Assembly (NCBI GenBank): GCA_963787485.1 | Contig: CAWBDF010000003.1 | Span: forward strand, 558,001-622,000 | Direction of reading: 5' to 3' | From: Bog-473 sp963787485 | GTDB lineage: Bacteria; Actinomycetota; Acidimicrobiia; Acidimicrobiales; RAAP-2 | DNA: 64,000 nt | Shown: positions 8,721 through 18,436 of the stretch, piece by piece | Numbering within the stretch: position 1 is the first letter of the stretch | Layout of the letters: each line of letters begins with the position of its first letter | The notes under the pieces: model-generated | What the model was told of the DNA's origin: nothing | What the model saw: the letters and a program-made list of their open reading frames with translations, nothing else | Database searches by the model: none | Made by a program: the position numbers and the translations under genes

Positions 8721-9620
8721 CTAGTTGGCGCCGACCACCTTGAAGTCCTGGTTGACGAAGACGTGGTGTGGCCAATTCACGCCGATGTTATGGACTTCGT
8801 ATTCACCGTTGCTGAGCTTCACCACACGGTCGACTATGCCCCCCGGGTAGGCCGCCAGCGCCGCTTCCGTCGCCTTATTGGCTGTGGTTCCGCTCACGAT
8901 CGTCCCCGAACCCTGACTGTAACTGGCGGGGATCTGACCGACCTGCTTTGACGTTTCCGCGGCACCCCTCTCGAAGGGGACGACCGCTGCCGCCGTGGAG
9001 GGCTCAGATCCGTCGCCAGTCGTTTGCACGAGGACCTGGGTCGCCTTGATGGTCGTTGAATTGACGGTCCCCAAGACGAGGGCGCGTTCTCCCTTGGTAA
9101 TGGCGCTCTTCAAGGTCGAGCCCATCCCCTTCTCGTACTTCGTCGAAGACAGCTCGTCAACCGTGACCTCCTGACCCGCTGACGTCGTCAGGGTGAAGCT
9201 TGACTTGGCCACGTTTCCAACCGTGCCGGATGATCCCCCTGGGGCTGGTCCAGAACGTGCATTGGATCCCCCGCCGCCGGATCCAAGGTGTCCAGTGGAG
9301 CTGCTGCCGGCCACGGATTGCGCGGCCCCTGCCGAAGGCGACGTGCTGAGGCCGACGAACAGTCCTGTGAGCGAACCCATCAGTGCCGCGGTCGCGATCA
9401 AACCCCGCTTCATCTTCGACAATGGTTGGCGCATCCTTGGCCGGCCTCCTTGCTCGGCCATGGTCACTGAGATTGGCCAACCCGATGAAGACGCTGGCGG
9501 GAGAAGCGATGCAGGAGCTGCGCCCTCTGAACCTTCGACAACCGTTGGCGCTGATGTCTTGCCCGATTCGGGATCAGAGGGAAGCGTCTCTGAGGGGCTG
9601 CTTGGTTCGTAATCACTCAT
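8721..9620 (-). CDS. Secreted or membrane-anchored protein with PepSY-like C-terminus
   Basis: 299 residues from ATG 9620, chosen for its GAGGAG ribosome binding site 7-8 bases upstream. A charged cytoplasmic N-terminus of about 75 residues is followed by a membrane segment ('RGLIATAALMGSLTGLFVGL'), then a Gly/Ser-rich linker, a small beta domain resembling DUF5666 ('SSFTLTTSAGQEVTVDELS'), and a C-terminal repeat 'TEAALAAYPGGIVDRVVKL' resembling PepSY domains. It is probably a type II membrane protein with its C-terminal half outside the cell. Function is unknown; PepSY modules often inhibit or bind peptidases. Confidence 0.75.
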   Translation of the reverse strand: MSDYEPSSPSETLPSDPESGKTSAPTVVEGSEGAAPASLLPPASSSGWPISVTMAEQGGRPRMRQPLSKMKRGLIATAALMGSLTGLFVGLSTSPSAGAAQSVAGSSSTGHLGSGGGGSNARSGPAPGGSSGTVGNVAKSSFTLTTSAGQEVTVDELSSTKYEKGMGSTLKSAITKGERALVLGTVNSTTIKATQVLVQTTGDGSEPSTAAAVVPFERGAAETSKQVGQIPASYSQGSGTIVSGTTANKATEAALAAYPGGIVDRVVKLSNGEYEVHNIGVNWPHHVFVNQDFKVVGAN

Positions 9621-9766
9621 GACGGCACTCCTCGAACTCAGGTAACCAGAGTGCCAGCCGTTCATGTGAAGCCCCTGTAGGCCGCCTGCGGGACTGCTTC
9701 GAATCCCTGTCCCCGCTCGCCGGGCCGGTGGGACCGTCGGTCCGTTAGCCCTCAATTTTGAAGTAC

Positions 9767-10750
9767 TCACTCACCCATCTGCCGTACTCCGGCTGGACTG
9801 CGTCCGATCCCGGGCACCTCGGCGAGGAACGAGACGATCCGCGCGTCGATCTGTCCCGGCGAGGGTTTCTCGCCCGGCGTGTTCAGCCCATGTGCGCCCC
9901 TCGCGACGAGGTCGAGCTCGGTCGGCACGTGGTCAGCCTCGAGGCGCTGAGCCAGCTCCTCGGACTGTGCCACGGGCACGACGTTGTCGGCCGTGCCTTG
10001 CAGGATCAAAAACGGAGGGTCCCCCGGCCCGACATAGGTGATCGGGCTGGCGTCGCGGAGCACGGGCGATGAGCCCGAAGCGGTGCGGAAGACGGTGCGG
10101 AAGATCTTCATGATGTAGGCACCCCAGCCCGGAGCCGAGAGATCGGCGGGGCCGAACTCGTCGACGACCGCGTCGACCCGGCTCGAGACGTCGCCGTACG
10201 CTCCGATGTCCCACGCGGCCGGGGTGTCGTTGACGCCCAGCAGGCTCACGAGCTGGCCACCCGCACTCGATCCCCACACGGCGATCCGATTGGGGTCGAT
10301 GCCCAGTTCGAGGGCATTGGCCCGGAGGAACCGGACCGCGCATGTCACGTCGATGATCTGATCGGGCCACGGGTTCTCGGGCGCCAGGCGATAGTCGACG
10401 GAGGCTACGACCATCCCGTGCGCGACGAGCTGCGCCGCCGTGGTCGACTGCGACAGATCGACGAGCCGCTCGCCGCGTTCCCATCCGCCCCCGTGGACCT
10501 GGAGGACGACAGGTGCCGGGCGGTCGGTCGGCGCCGGAGCGAAGAGCGACATGGTGAGGGGCTGCCCGCCGTCGGTGCAGTACGTCACGTCACGCTGGCC
10601 CTCCCACCGCGGGAAGGTCCCGGCCGCAGCCGACGACGTCGATCGCTGCGCCATGGCGGCCGCGCCGGCCCGGAGCGGCGGCAGTATGACCGTCAGGGCT
10701 CCAACGAGGACGGGCAGCAGTGCCATCGCCAAGACCCGGGTCCTTGCCAC
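9767..10750 (-). CDS. Secreted alpha/beta hydrolase (esterase/lipase, BD-FAE-like)
   Basis: About 327 residues from GTG 10750, which gives an immediate signal peptide ('VARTRVLAMALLPVLVG') ending near A-G-A-A-A-M-A. The catalytic domain has the oxyanion-hole motif H-G-G-G-W in 'VVLQVHGGGWERGERL', the nucleophile elbow G-S-S-A-G in 'VWGSSAGGQLVSLLG', the acid in 'ILQGTADNVVPV' and the His in 'RGAHGLNTPG'. This is the hormone-sensitive-lipase/feruloyl-esterase type. It could deacylate an extracellular ester and follows the acyltransferase gene by a few bases, so the pair may add and remove acyl groups. An in-frame start further upstream (10816) would overlap that gene. Confidence 0.87.
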   Translation of the reverse strand: MARTRVLAMALLPVLVGALTVILPPLRAGAAAMAQRSTSSAAAGTFPRWEGQRDVTYCTDGGQPLTMSLFAPAPTDRPAPVVLQVHGGGWERGERLVDLSQSTTAAQLVAHGMVVASVDYRLAPENPWPDQIIDVTCAVRFLRANALELGIDPNRIAVWGSSAGGQLVSLLGVNDTPAAWDIGAYGDVSSRVDAVVDEFGPADLSAPGWGAYIMKIFRTVFRTASGSSPVLRDASPITYVGPGDPPFLILQGTADNVVPVAQSEELAQRLEADHVPTELDLVARGAHGLNTPGEKPSPGQIDARIVSFLAEVPGIGRSPAGVRQMGE

Positions 10751-10754
10751 CGGC

Positions 10755-12032
10755 TCACGATACCGAGACCTCTTCCACGAGGGGCTTCGCCAACCAGGGA
10801 GGTTCCCCTCCCTCACCCAATGGGCGCAACGGGATGGGAGTCTCCACCGGTGCGGGCTCGAACGCCGGCATGGACGAGAAATGCCGCTTCCGAGCCAGCG
10901 CGGGGGCCTCCACGATGCGCCAGGAGAATTCGGCGCACGCCAGCGAGGCAGCGAATGCGCCGACGATCCCCATGAGCCCGAGACTGCGCAGCCAGGTGAG
11001 CCACACGTAGTGCCACAGGTAGAGGGCGTAGGAACGCTGGCCGAGGTAGATCACGATCGGGTGGGAGAGGATCGTGGCCTTCCTGGGTGCTCGCTCGTCG
11101 ACCACGTTCGCGATGAGGACTGCCGCGCCCAGGGACACGCCGACCCACGCCAAGCCGAATTCGAGCACGGACGCCCGGTGGTCGAAGACCCACGCTGCCC
11201 ACACCATGACACCGAGCACGCCCACGGTGGTCGGCACCCGTGCGTGGGACTGGATCCATGTCACGACGCGGCTGCGCTGCGTCCAGCAGAGTGTCAGGAA
11301 CGCGCCGGCGAGGAAGGCTCCGGCACGGGTGTCCGTCCCCATGTCCACGATGCCCGTGGTCGACGAGGCGTGGTGGATGACGACCGCGTCGAGCAGCGAC
11401 AGCACCGTCAGTAGCGCAGCGAAGATGCCCGCGAGGCGCGGCCGGCACCAGAGGACCACAGTGAGCACTGGCGCCCAGATCAGGTAGAACTGCTCCTCGA
11501 CGGCCAGGGACCACAGGTGACCCAACGGAAAGTAGCCCGACGACAGGTTGTTGATCTCGAACCAGTTGCTGAAGTAACCCAGCGCCGCGCCGACCCCCTG
11601 CAGTGCAGTGGTGATCGGCTCGGCGGCGCCGGCACCTCCCCCGGGGACGGTGGTGATCCACGGGTGGTTGCCCAGAACGGCCACGACCAGTAGCCAGGCG
11701 ACCAGGAAGAGCCACAGTGCCGGAAGCAGCCTGAGCGCGCGTCGGGCGAAGAAATTGCGAAGCGAGACGCGTCCTGTCGCGGCGTGCTCCTGTACGAGGA
11801 GCGACGTGATTAAGAACCCGCTCAGCGCGAAGAAGACGAACATAGCGACCTGCCCGAAGGCGAAGTCATGGATCACGTTGGCATGGGCAACGAAGACGAC
11901 GAGCCACGCCACTCCCCGGAGACCGTCAAACGCCGGTTGGCGCCCGAGTCCGCGTGGGGCCGGACGCATTGACCCCGGCGCAGATGTGTGGCTTCTCGTG
12001 ACCCGCACAAAGTGAACCTTTCCCACGGACAT
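10755..12032 (-). CDS. Acyltransferase family 3 (OafA/YrhL-like) membrane protein
   Basis: 425 residues, about ten membrane helices. Family signatures: 'LGRQPAFDGLRGVAWLVVF' with the R-x-x-D-G-L-R-G-x-A start and the later H near 'VAHANVIHDF', 'FFALSGFLITSLL', 'FFARRALRLLPALW', and 'GHLWSLAVEEQFYLIWAPV' (W-S-L-x-x-E-x-Q-F-Y). Such proteins O-acylate extracytoplasmic glycans, peptidoglycan or lipids. No C-terminal SGNH domain is attached. The downstream secreted esterase starts right at its stop. The start at 12032 has a weak ribosome binding site; the ATG near 11970, just before the first conserved helix, is an alternative. Confidence 0.92.
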   Translation of the reverse strand: MSVGKVHFVRVTRSHTSAPGSMRPAPRGLGRQPAFDGLRGVAWLVVFVAHANVIHDFAFGQVAMFVFFALSGFLITSLLVQEHAATGRVSLRNFFARRALRLLPALWLFLVAWLLVVAVLGNHPWITTVPGGGAGAAEPITTALQGVGAALGYFSNWFEINNLSSGYFPLGHLWSLAVEEQFYLIWAPVLTVVLWCRPRLAGIFAALLTVLSLLDAVVIHHASSTTGIVDMGTDTRAGAFLAGAFLTLCWTQRSRVVTWIQSHARVPTTVGVLGVMVWAAWVFDHRASVLEFGLAWVGVSLGAAVLIANVVDERAPRKATILSHPIVIYLGQRSYALYLWHYVWLTWLRSLGLMGIVGAFAASLACAEFSWRIVEAPALARKRHFSSMPAFEPAPVETPIPLRPLGEGGEPPWLAKPLVEEVSVS

Positions 12033-12357
12033 GGGGCAGGCCTGGGAGCCAGGGAAGACTTTGGTGAGAACGCGATTCCGCTTAGCTGGGTGTGAGCTGG
12101 GATCAGCTGACCCACCGCTCGACTGCGGTCCTCAACAGCTTCGGGAGTGCTGGCGGGTCCGGCCTGACTTGGAGTCCCGTGACGTTGCAAGACGTCGTCG
12201 ACCGAGACCTTCTGGCCGCACATTGAAAGACGGCACGTCGTGCCATCCCTCAACACCTTGAGACAAGGGATGACGATGAACATCGTCAAAGCTGCGCGTT
12301 GGATCACCGGTGGTGCGGTCTCTAGTGCTACGGCGGACGAACAAGGAGAGGAGCCGG
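12033..12357. other. Divergent promoter region, no gene seen
   Basis: About 325 bases between the acyltransferase (minus) and the small DUF6176-like gene (plus). No convincing open frame or hairpin. It should carry the promoters of both. Confidence 0.4.
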
Positions 12358-12696
12358 ATGGCAGTGTTCAATGGCGTGTTCCCGATCCTTCCCGGTAAAG
12401 AACAAGGAGGAAGGGACTTCGCGGCCGCGTGCATGGGGGAGCGCCGCAAGGGGCTCAGGCGGCTAGGTCGGGACTTTGCCCGGGAGACTTGGGCACTGCA
12501 GGAGACCCCGATGGGGAGCTTCATGTTGGTGTGGTTCGAGGCTCCCGACATCGAGAAGGCGTTCACGGAACTCGCCACCTCCGGCGATGAGTTCTCCATG
12601 TGGTTTCGTGGCCAAGTCAAGGATGTGACTGGCGTCGACCTGGGTGCTCCACCCGAAAGCCCGCCCCCCGACGTACTGGTCGACTGGACATCCTGA
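12358..12696 (+). CDS. DUF6176-like small protein
   Basis: 112 residues from ATG 12358, preceded by a strong ribosome binding site (AAGGAGAGGAG). It reads 'MAVFNGVFPILPGKEQGG', 'TWALQETPMGSFMLVWFE' and 'QVKDVTGVDLGAPPES', matching a small conserved actinobacterial family that looks like a one-domain ferredoxin-like/dimeric alpha-beta barrel protein. No catalytic residues or partner are known to me. It is monocistronic in this window. Confidence 0.78.
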   Translation: MAVFNGVFPILPGKEQGGRDFAAACMGERRKGLRRLGRDFARETWALQETPMGSFMLVWFEAPDIEKAFTELATSGDEFSMWFRGQVKDVTGVDLGAPPESPPPDVLVDWTS

Positions 12697-13052
12697 AGAC
12701 CGACCACCCCTGTAGGGACATCACCAGCAGCGAGGGTTCTCCGGGGCCAGGAGGCCCTCGCCATCTGCCATTGCTGCTCCTCATCGATCCTGGCATTGGC
12801 ACCGTGCCGAAGCCAGCTGCCGGACCGTAAAAGGGCCATGTCCCTCAGGTCCCTCAGGTCGCTCTGGACGAACAAACCGTTACCGGTCGCCAGTGGGTGT
12901 CCCCTACCCCTCGGGACGGCATCTCTCTCGTTGAGACGTCCGTTCGCCACCAGCGACACGAACCCAAGGATCGCCACAGGGCGTGCGAAGGGAAGAAGAC
13001 CGGACCAGAAGCGGCGAGCAACTCCATGGGACCATGCCCGGCTGAACCATGG
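12697..13052. other. Intergenic stretch, no gene seen
   Basis: About 355 bases between convergent genes. A short direct repeat GTCCCTCAGGTCCCTCAGGT lies at about 12839-12858. No gene or clear terminator hairpin was identified. Confidence 0.4.
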
Positions 13053-14798
13053 CTACGACGGAGGGAACGAGACCAAGGGGGAGGTACTCAGCCAAGAAGG
13101 GTTGACGGTGTACGCCTCGACCAGCCACCGCGCGCCGCGTCGGGGCGCGGCCATCCGTGCAGGGGGGTGCAACGTGATCGTCTCGGAGTCGTGAGGCCCC
13201 AGCACTGCGCGGCCGCGCACCGACGGCGTCCAGAATCCCTCGTAGGTCTCACTGGTCCCCGAGTCCACGAAGAAGTGTGGCACGAGGTTTTCGGGCGTCC
13301 GGTTGATTACAGAGACCGTCACCGCGTCGAGCTCCGTGCCGGCGTGCGACGTGACGACGCTGCGCACCGACAGCTGCAAAGGTGGATCGCTGAAGGCAAG
13401 GAACGACGCGATGACGACGCCAACGCACGAGAGAGCGACCACCAACACCGATGGGCGCATCAGCAGGTCCCGCCGCGCCATACGTTCCTCGGACGCGTCC
13501 CGAGCTACGTCGTCGACAGAGAGTGCTGCGACCAGAGCAACTGGAAAGAGGTCGACGAGGTAGCTCGACAGGCTGCGCGGAGTAAAGAAGAAGGGGATCG
13601 TCACCATCAAGGGCCAGACCCGCTTCAGTTGCGGGTACCATGCGATGAAAGCAGCGACGCCACCGACCATGGCCAGAGCTCCTGCCAGGCTGAGCCTGCT
13701 CAGATTTACACCACCTGTGAGACCGTGGGTGGCGAGCGTGACGAGCCCCTGGCCATCGGCCACCAGCCCACCGGTCAAGGGAATGAGCGTGCCGTGCAGC
13801 CACGCGCCCGGGTGCCATGCAAGGAAGGGGAGATTTACCGCAACGAAGACCACCAGAACGGTGAGCAGGTACCGCAGAGACAAACGAATTGATGCACACC
13901 CCCTCCGACGCGCTTCAAGGAAGACACCGGTGACCAGCATGGGGACCGCGAACCATGGGGTCTGCTTGATGGCGCATGCGGCTCCCAGCGAAATCGGTCC
14001 GATCCATCGCGCCAGTCCTGGCTCGCTCGAGCGGCCGTACCTGTCCCAACGCCAGACCGCCATCAGAAGTAGTGGCAGGAACATCGCGTCGGTGCCTCCC
14101 GATGTGGACGAACCCAAGAAGAACGGTGTCAAGCCGACCAACGCGGCGAGCCACCTCAATGACTCCGGGAGAAGCGCGAACAAGAGCACGATGGTGGCCA
14201 GCCAGGCGGCAAGGTCAGTCCAGTCGACAGCGTTGTGGACGCCGAGCGCCGTCGCTGGGAGGCTGAGTAGGAACGACCCCGCGGGGTAAGAGAAGCGGGC
14301 GACGTGACCACCGTCAACGGTGTAGGTCCAAAAGTGGGACGGCACACTCAGAAGATGCGCCACGCCCGACATTGAGGCCACGTATGGATCAGCGCCATGT
14401 ACCAATGCACGCGCCGCCACCTGGTCAAATGCCGCGGAGTCGGTGGTATAGAACGAGCGGGTACTGATCTCGATCGATTGCGGAAACAGTGCAGCCACGA
14501 TCACTGCACCGACAGTGACTCCCTGGAAGGGACGTGAGCGAGGGCTCCCGGTCAGCCAGCAGGACGCGATACCGACCAGGCCGCCGACGATCATCAACGG
14601 AGCCAGGGCAACGACCGCAGGTGACCACCACCAGAAGCCCCAGAGATTGACACCGCTGGTGACAATGGCCAACCAGACGAGACTCCACGCACCTCGCTCG
14701 GCGAGGAACGCGCGTCGGTAGAACGGCGAAACCGGTCGTGCATGCTCCGGATCGACGGAAGGTGCCTCGGCCGAGCCAGCGCTGGGAGCGGTCAGCAC
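13053..14798 (-). CDS. Large multi-pass membrane protein, GT87/GT-C-like, with C-terminal beta domain
   Basis: 581 residues with about a dozen membrane segments. Near residue 110, 'SFYTTDSAAFDQVAARALV' followed by 'HGADPYVAS' resembles the first periplasmic loop of GT-C glycosyltransferases such as GT87 mannosyltransferases, where an Asp in a D-x-x-A-F context is catalytic. 'PWFAVPMLVTGVFLEARRRG' and the C-terminal helices also fit. After the last helix (about residue 460) a soluble extracytoplasmic beta-rich region of about 110 residues follows. I infer a polyprenyl-sugar-dependent glycosyltransferase for a surface glycan. It is divergent from the YfhO-like gene. Confidence 0.75.
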   Translation of the reverse strand: MLTAPSAGSAEAPSVDPEHARPVSPFYRRAFLAERGAWSLVWLAIVTSGVNLWGFWWWSPAVVALAPLMIVGGLVGIASCWLTGSPRSRPFQGVTVGAVIVAALFPQSIEISTRSFYTTDSAAFDQVAARALVHGADPYVASMSGVAHLLSVPSHFWTYTVDGGHVARFSYPAGSFLLSLPATALGVHNAVDWTDLAAWLATIVLLFALLPESLRWLAALVGLTPFFLGSSTSGGTDAMFLPLLLMAVWRWDRYGRSSEPGLARWIGPISLGAACAIKQTPWFAVPMLVTGVFLEARRRGCASIRLSLRYLLTVLVVFVAVNLPFLAWHPGAWLHGTLIPLTGGLVADGQGLVTLATHGLTGGVNLSRLSLAGALAMVGGVAAFIAWYPQLKRVWPLMVTIPFFFTPRSLSSYLVDLFPVALVAALSVDDVARDASEERMARRDLLMRPSVLVVALSCVGVVIASFLAFSDPPLQLSVRSVVTSHAGTELDAVTVSVINRTPENLVPHFFVDSGTSETYEGFWTPSVRGRAVLGPHDSETITLHPPARMAAPRRGARWLVEAYTVNPSWLSTSPLVSFPPS

Positions 14799-15255
14799 TC
14801 GTCAAGTATGGCCAGACAGGGGGGGTGGAGCCAGGCGGTTTAGGTAGCGTTGGAGTCGTGCTCCGTGACTGCGATCTGCCAGAGGGGCAGCTCACCTCTC
14901 CATCTCCGTGAACGTCACAGGAACGGAGGCGCGCATCACCCACCCTCTGGCCCACACTTGTAACGACCTTGTACGTGTCCGCGCACCACACGTTCACCGG
15001 AGACGCGGCGGAGCCAACATTGTGCTGCAGGGGCAGGCGATGGGTGGCAGAAGTCTCACGACCAACCGCTTCTCTCGCTCGATTCGTTCTGGACGGTGGA
15101 TGCCGTGCACAACCTGACTGGGTACACCCCTCACCCCGCTTTTCTTGGTGGTGATCGACAGCGCGCACGCGCAGCCCGCCGACTGACGCCAGCCGCGCCA
15201 TCCGGGCGCCGGGCCCGGTACTGGCTCCCCCAGCTGAGCTCCAGCTAGGAGGGGT
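14799..15255. other. Divergent intergenic region of two surface genes
   Basis: About 457 bases without a supportable gene. The right end contains the strong ribosome binding site AGGAGGGG directly before the ATG at 15256. Promoters for both directions must lie here; I could not assign convincing -35/-10 pairs. Confidence 0.4.
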
Positions 15256-18123
15256 ATGTTCCACCGCCTGCGCCGATGGCTGACGACTGACGACGGGCGG
15301 GTCGTGGCGGCCCTGCTGCTCGTGCCCCTCCTCGCGTTCGTCGTGCCCGCCCTGTTCGGCGCCCCGGCCCTGTCGGGCGACAACCTGATCCAGAACTTCC
15401 CCCTGCGCGCCTTTTCCGGGGAGCTCCTCCGTCAGGGCCACCTACCCTTGTGGAATCCGTTCATCTGGAGCGGGAGTCCACTCCTCGGCGGCATGAACGC
15501 CGGGTCCTTCTTTCCCGGCACCTTTCTGTTCGCGGTGCTACCACCCATCGGCGCCTGGGTGCTCAACATGACGGCTGTCTACTGGGTGGCCGGCCTCGGC
15601 ACGTTCTGGCTGCTCCGCGAATACGGAATGCGGCCGCTGGCGGGGTTCCTCGGGGCGGTCGTCTACGCCTACAGCGGAGTCATGATCGGCCAGATGGTGC
15701 ACCTCGGCATTATCCAGGGGATGGCCATGATGCCGGTCGTCGTCCTGGCCATCCTCAAGATCAGCTGGGCGGTCTTCGGCGTGGGCCCTGCCACCCGCTG
15801 CCGGTTCACCCAGGACGGCCTAGGGGCGCACAGCGCCGACCGCGTCGAGGCGGGCGTGCCCCTGTCGCCCTGGCCATGGGTGGTCGGCCTCGCCGTGTTG
15901 ATCGGCCTGATCATGCTGACCGGCGAGCCGCGCAGCATCGCCGAGACCGAGATCGTGGCAGCGGTGTTGACCGTCTGGCTGACCTTCCGCGGCTACGGCG
16001 AGGCCGCGGTCAGCCGGGGACGGCGGGCCCGGTTCCTCGGGGTGACCGTCCTGGCCGGCATCTGGGGCGTGGCCATCGGCGCGGCCCAGCTCCTACCGGG
16101 ATACGACTTCATCAAACTGTCGCAGCGGGCGAACGAGCCATATTCGTTCTTCGCATTCGGGTCCCTGCACACGCAGTGGACCGTCCTCTTGCTGATTCCC
16201 GACCTGTTCGGGGGGAGCGGGACCTTGCATCAGCCCGTGTACTTCAACGACTACAACCTGCCCGAAGTGACCGGCTATGTCGGGCTCCTGCCCCTGGTGG
16301 CCTGCGCCGCCCTCCTCACCCGCACCTTCGGCCGCAACCGCGACCGGGCCTCGGCCGACTGGGTTCCCTGGCTCTTCCTCGCCCTCCTCGGCCTCCTGCT
16401 GGCCTGGGGCCAGTACACCCCCCTCGGAGGGCTGTTCGGGCACATCCCGATCTTCGGCCGCACCCGATTGCAGAGCCGCAGCCTAGGGATCGTGGACCTC
16501 GCCCTGGCCGTGCTGTTCGCGTTCTGGGCCGACCGTGGCCTGGGGCACCGCCACGAGTGGCTGGGGACCGCCGGTTGGCGGCGCTGGGTCTCGACCGCCC
16601 CGCCCGTCGCCGCCATCGTCGTCTGCGTCGTGGCCATCGTCTTCCAGAGCCAACTCGAGTCAGCTTTTGGCGCTTTCCGCTCGGGGGCGGGCATGACGCC
16701 CTGGTTCGTCGCCCAGCTGGTGGTGGCGCTCGCCGTCGTCGCGCTGGTGCTCGGCTGGCGCCACCTCGGCGTGAACCGGGCCCGCTGGGTGCTGAGCGCC
16801 GTGGTCGTCGTCGACTTGGCCCTGTTCGGTCTCTCGTCGGCCACGGGGTTTGCCTCGGCCACCCCCGATGTCGTCGAGCCCACCCAGGCCGCGGCGGCGC
16901 GCGTGCTCGGCACCGAGGGGCGCTTTGCCATCTACGACCCCGTGAGCCCCAAGTACGTCCACCTCGGGGCGATCGGCCAGACCGACCTGAACGTGTTCAC
17001 CACCCTTCCCAGCATCCAGGGCTACGGCTCCATCGTGGACAACACCTATGGCGAGGCAACCCGCTCTCACGACATCGACAAGTTCGACCCCTGCGCACTG
17101 GCCCGGGGGGTCTTTACGCCTCTGCGGCTGCGCAGCCTGCTCACCGTCCCCAGCCAGTTGGCCCCCGAGGTCCCGAGCTCCGGGAGAGTGCCGAGCGCGC
17201 CCGCCCCTTGCCCTGGGGCCCGGCCGCCCGGCTCGGCTCACGAGCGGACCTGGTACTTCGGCCAAGCGCTGACGCTCACCGGGGCCACCCTGGCCACCCC
17301 GGGTCGCAGCGCCTCGACTGTGTTGGCCGGCCGAAGGGTCGGTGTGCTCAGGGCGGGAGGCGTCGTCGTCTTCCCCGCCGTCTCCCTCCGTGCCGCCGGC
17401 GGCCGCGCGACCATCGCCTTCCGATCGCCACAAGACTCCGTGGGCCTGGTCGTCCGGGGGAACCCCCGGGCGGTGTCGGACACCTCCGAGGTCACCACGG
17501 CCAGCGGCGGCCGCTACGCGTTGGACGGCAGCATCCAGGATGCCCTCGGCCAGCCCGGGTGGGCCTTCATGGGCACGTGGGCGGGCGACTCCCTCTTCCA
17601 GCGGGCGTCGCTGCCTCCTCCGGTCTGGCTCGGGAACGGACCGGCCGGCGCCTCCGCGACCCGGCTGGGGATCGCCGACAACGGCACGGAGGTCGACCGC
17701 GTGACCACGTCGGCCCCGGCGCTGTTGGTGCGTAGCGAGTCGAACCTCCCGGGGTGGCGGGCCACGGCGACGCCGGCCGCGGGCGGGAAGTCCCTCCCGC
17801 TCCCGATCCGCGCCGTCGGTCTGATCCAGGGGGTGCGCCTGCCGGCCGGCTCCTGGAACGTGACGTTCACGTACCAGGCGCCGGGCCTCGACCTCGGGCT
17901 GGCCGGCTCGGCCGCCGGCATCGGCGCCGTGCTGATCGTGGTCATTGTCTGGGCGGCGCGGCGGCGCGGGCTCCCCCGACACGGCGGGCTGAGGATGTGG
18001 ACGCGGTCGCCGATCAACCAGGCTGGAAGTCCGGAAGATGCAAGCCAGCTTCGGGGCCCCGGCACCGAGAACGCCACGCGATCTTTTGGGCGCTCTCAAA
18101 TTTTAACTCTCGATTTTAAATAG
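15256..18123 (+). CDS. YfhO-like bacterial membrane glycosyltransferase-related protein
   Basis: 955 residues. The N-terminus 'ALSGDNLIQNFPLRAFSGE' and 'GHLPLWNPFIWSGSPLLGG' are the YfhO family block: the D in the first periplasmic loop and the P-L-W-N-P motif. Around 12 membrane segments are followed by a long extracytoplasmic region (about residues 560-850) and a last helix near 880-905. YfhO in Bacillus and Listeria is needed for glycosylation of lipoteichoic acid or other polymers, so a role in decorating a surface polymer is likely. It has a strong ribosome binding site (AGGAGGGG). The last 40 residues have unusual composition and the 3' end abuts a GC-rich repeat and an IS1380 copy, so the C-terminus may have been altered. 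Confidence 0.85.
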   Translation: MFHRLRRWLTTDDGRVVAALLLVPLLAFVVPALFGAPALSGDNLIQNFPLRAFSGELLRQGHLPLWNPFIWSGSPLLGGMNAGSFFPGTFLFAVLPPIGAWVLNMTAVYWVAGLGTFWLLREYGMRPLAGFLGAVVYAYSGVMIGQMVHLGIIQGMAMMPVVVLAILKISWAVFGVGPATRCRFTQDGLGAHSADRVEAGVPLSPWPWVVGLAVLIGLIMLTGEPRSIAETEIVAAVLTVWLTFRGYGEAAVSRGRRARFLGVTVLAGIWGVAIGAAQLLPGYDFIKLSQRANEPYSFFAFGSLHTQWTVLLLIPDLFGGSGTLHQPVYFNDYNLPEVTGYVGLLPLVACAALLTRTFGRNRDRASADWVPWLFLALLGLLLAWGQYTPLGGLFGHIPIFGRTRLQSRSLGIVDLALAVLFAFWADRGLGHRHEWLGTAGWRRWVSTAPPVAAIVVCVVAIVFQSQLESAFGAFRSGAGMTPWFVAQLVVALAVVALVLGWRHLGVNRARWVLSAVVVVDLALFGLSSATGFASATPDVVEPTQAAAARVLGTEGRFAIYDPVSPKYVHLGAIGQTDLNVFTTLPSIQGYGSIVDNTYGEATRSHDIDKFDPCALARGVFTPLRLRSLLTVPSQLAPEVPSSGRVPSAPAPCPGARPPGSAHERTWYFGQALTLTGATLATPGRSASTVLAGRRVGVLRAGGVVVFPAVSLRAAGGRATIAFRSPQDSVGLVVRGNPRAVSDTSEVTTASGGRYALDGSIQDALGQPGWAFMGTWAGDSLFQRASLPPPVWLGNGPAGASATRLGIADNGTEVDRVTTSAPALLVRSESNLPGWRATATPAAGGKSLPLPIRAVGLIQGVRLPAGSWNVTFTYQAPGLDLGLAGSAAGIGAVLIVVIVWAARRRGLPRHGGLRMWTRSPINQAGSPEDASQLRGPGTENATRSFGRSQILTLDFK

Positions 18124-18155
18124 GAGAGGGGGGCCACAACGGCGAAACGGGCCAG

Positions 18156-18245
18156 AACCGCCACGCGCCCCGACCGACCGGCCCCGACCCGGACGGTCAG
18201 GCCGGCCCGGGGGCGCCCACCCGAGACACGGGGCGCCGGGCGCAA
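18156..18245 (+). repeat. GC-rich dispersed repeat, copy 1
   Basis: Begins with AACCGCCACGC and ends with GCGCCCACCCGAGA followed by a GGGGCGC run. The same two end blocks with a low-complexity GC-rich middle recur at 48881-48985 (same strand) and around 34190-34390 (opposite strand). It sits between the YfhO-like gene and the IS1380 remnant. No coding content. Confidence 0.45.
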
Positions 18246-18366
18246 GGAGCCGAGGGGAAACGAGGTTCGCCCCACGATCGCCCATTCGCGACTGATATCC
18301 GTCTCCATTTCCTAAGCCCTGATCCACCGACGAATAGAGTCTGAACGCGGTCGCGCATCCGCGAAA

Positions 18367-18430
18367 AGTGCCTTCCTGCAAAGGAAAATGGTGGTTACCA
18401 CACCGACCACATCCCCTACGGGAAGGCACT
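18367..18430. repeat. 10-bp inverted repeat in IS1380 leader
   Basis: AGTGCCTTCC at 18367-18376 and GGAAGGCACT at 18421-18430 are perfect reverse complements with a 44-base spacer, just before the transposase ATG. It may be a sub-terminal transposase-binding site or a structure that limits transposase expression. Confidence 0.5.
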
Positions 18431-18436
18431 ATTTCG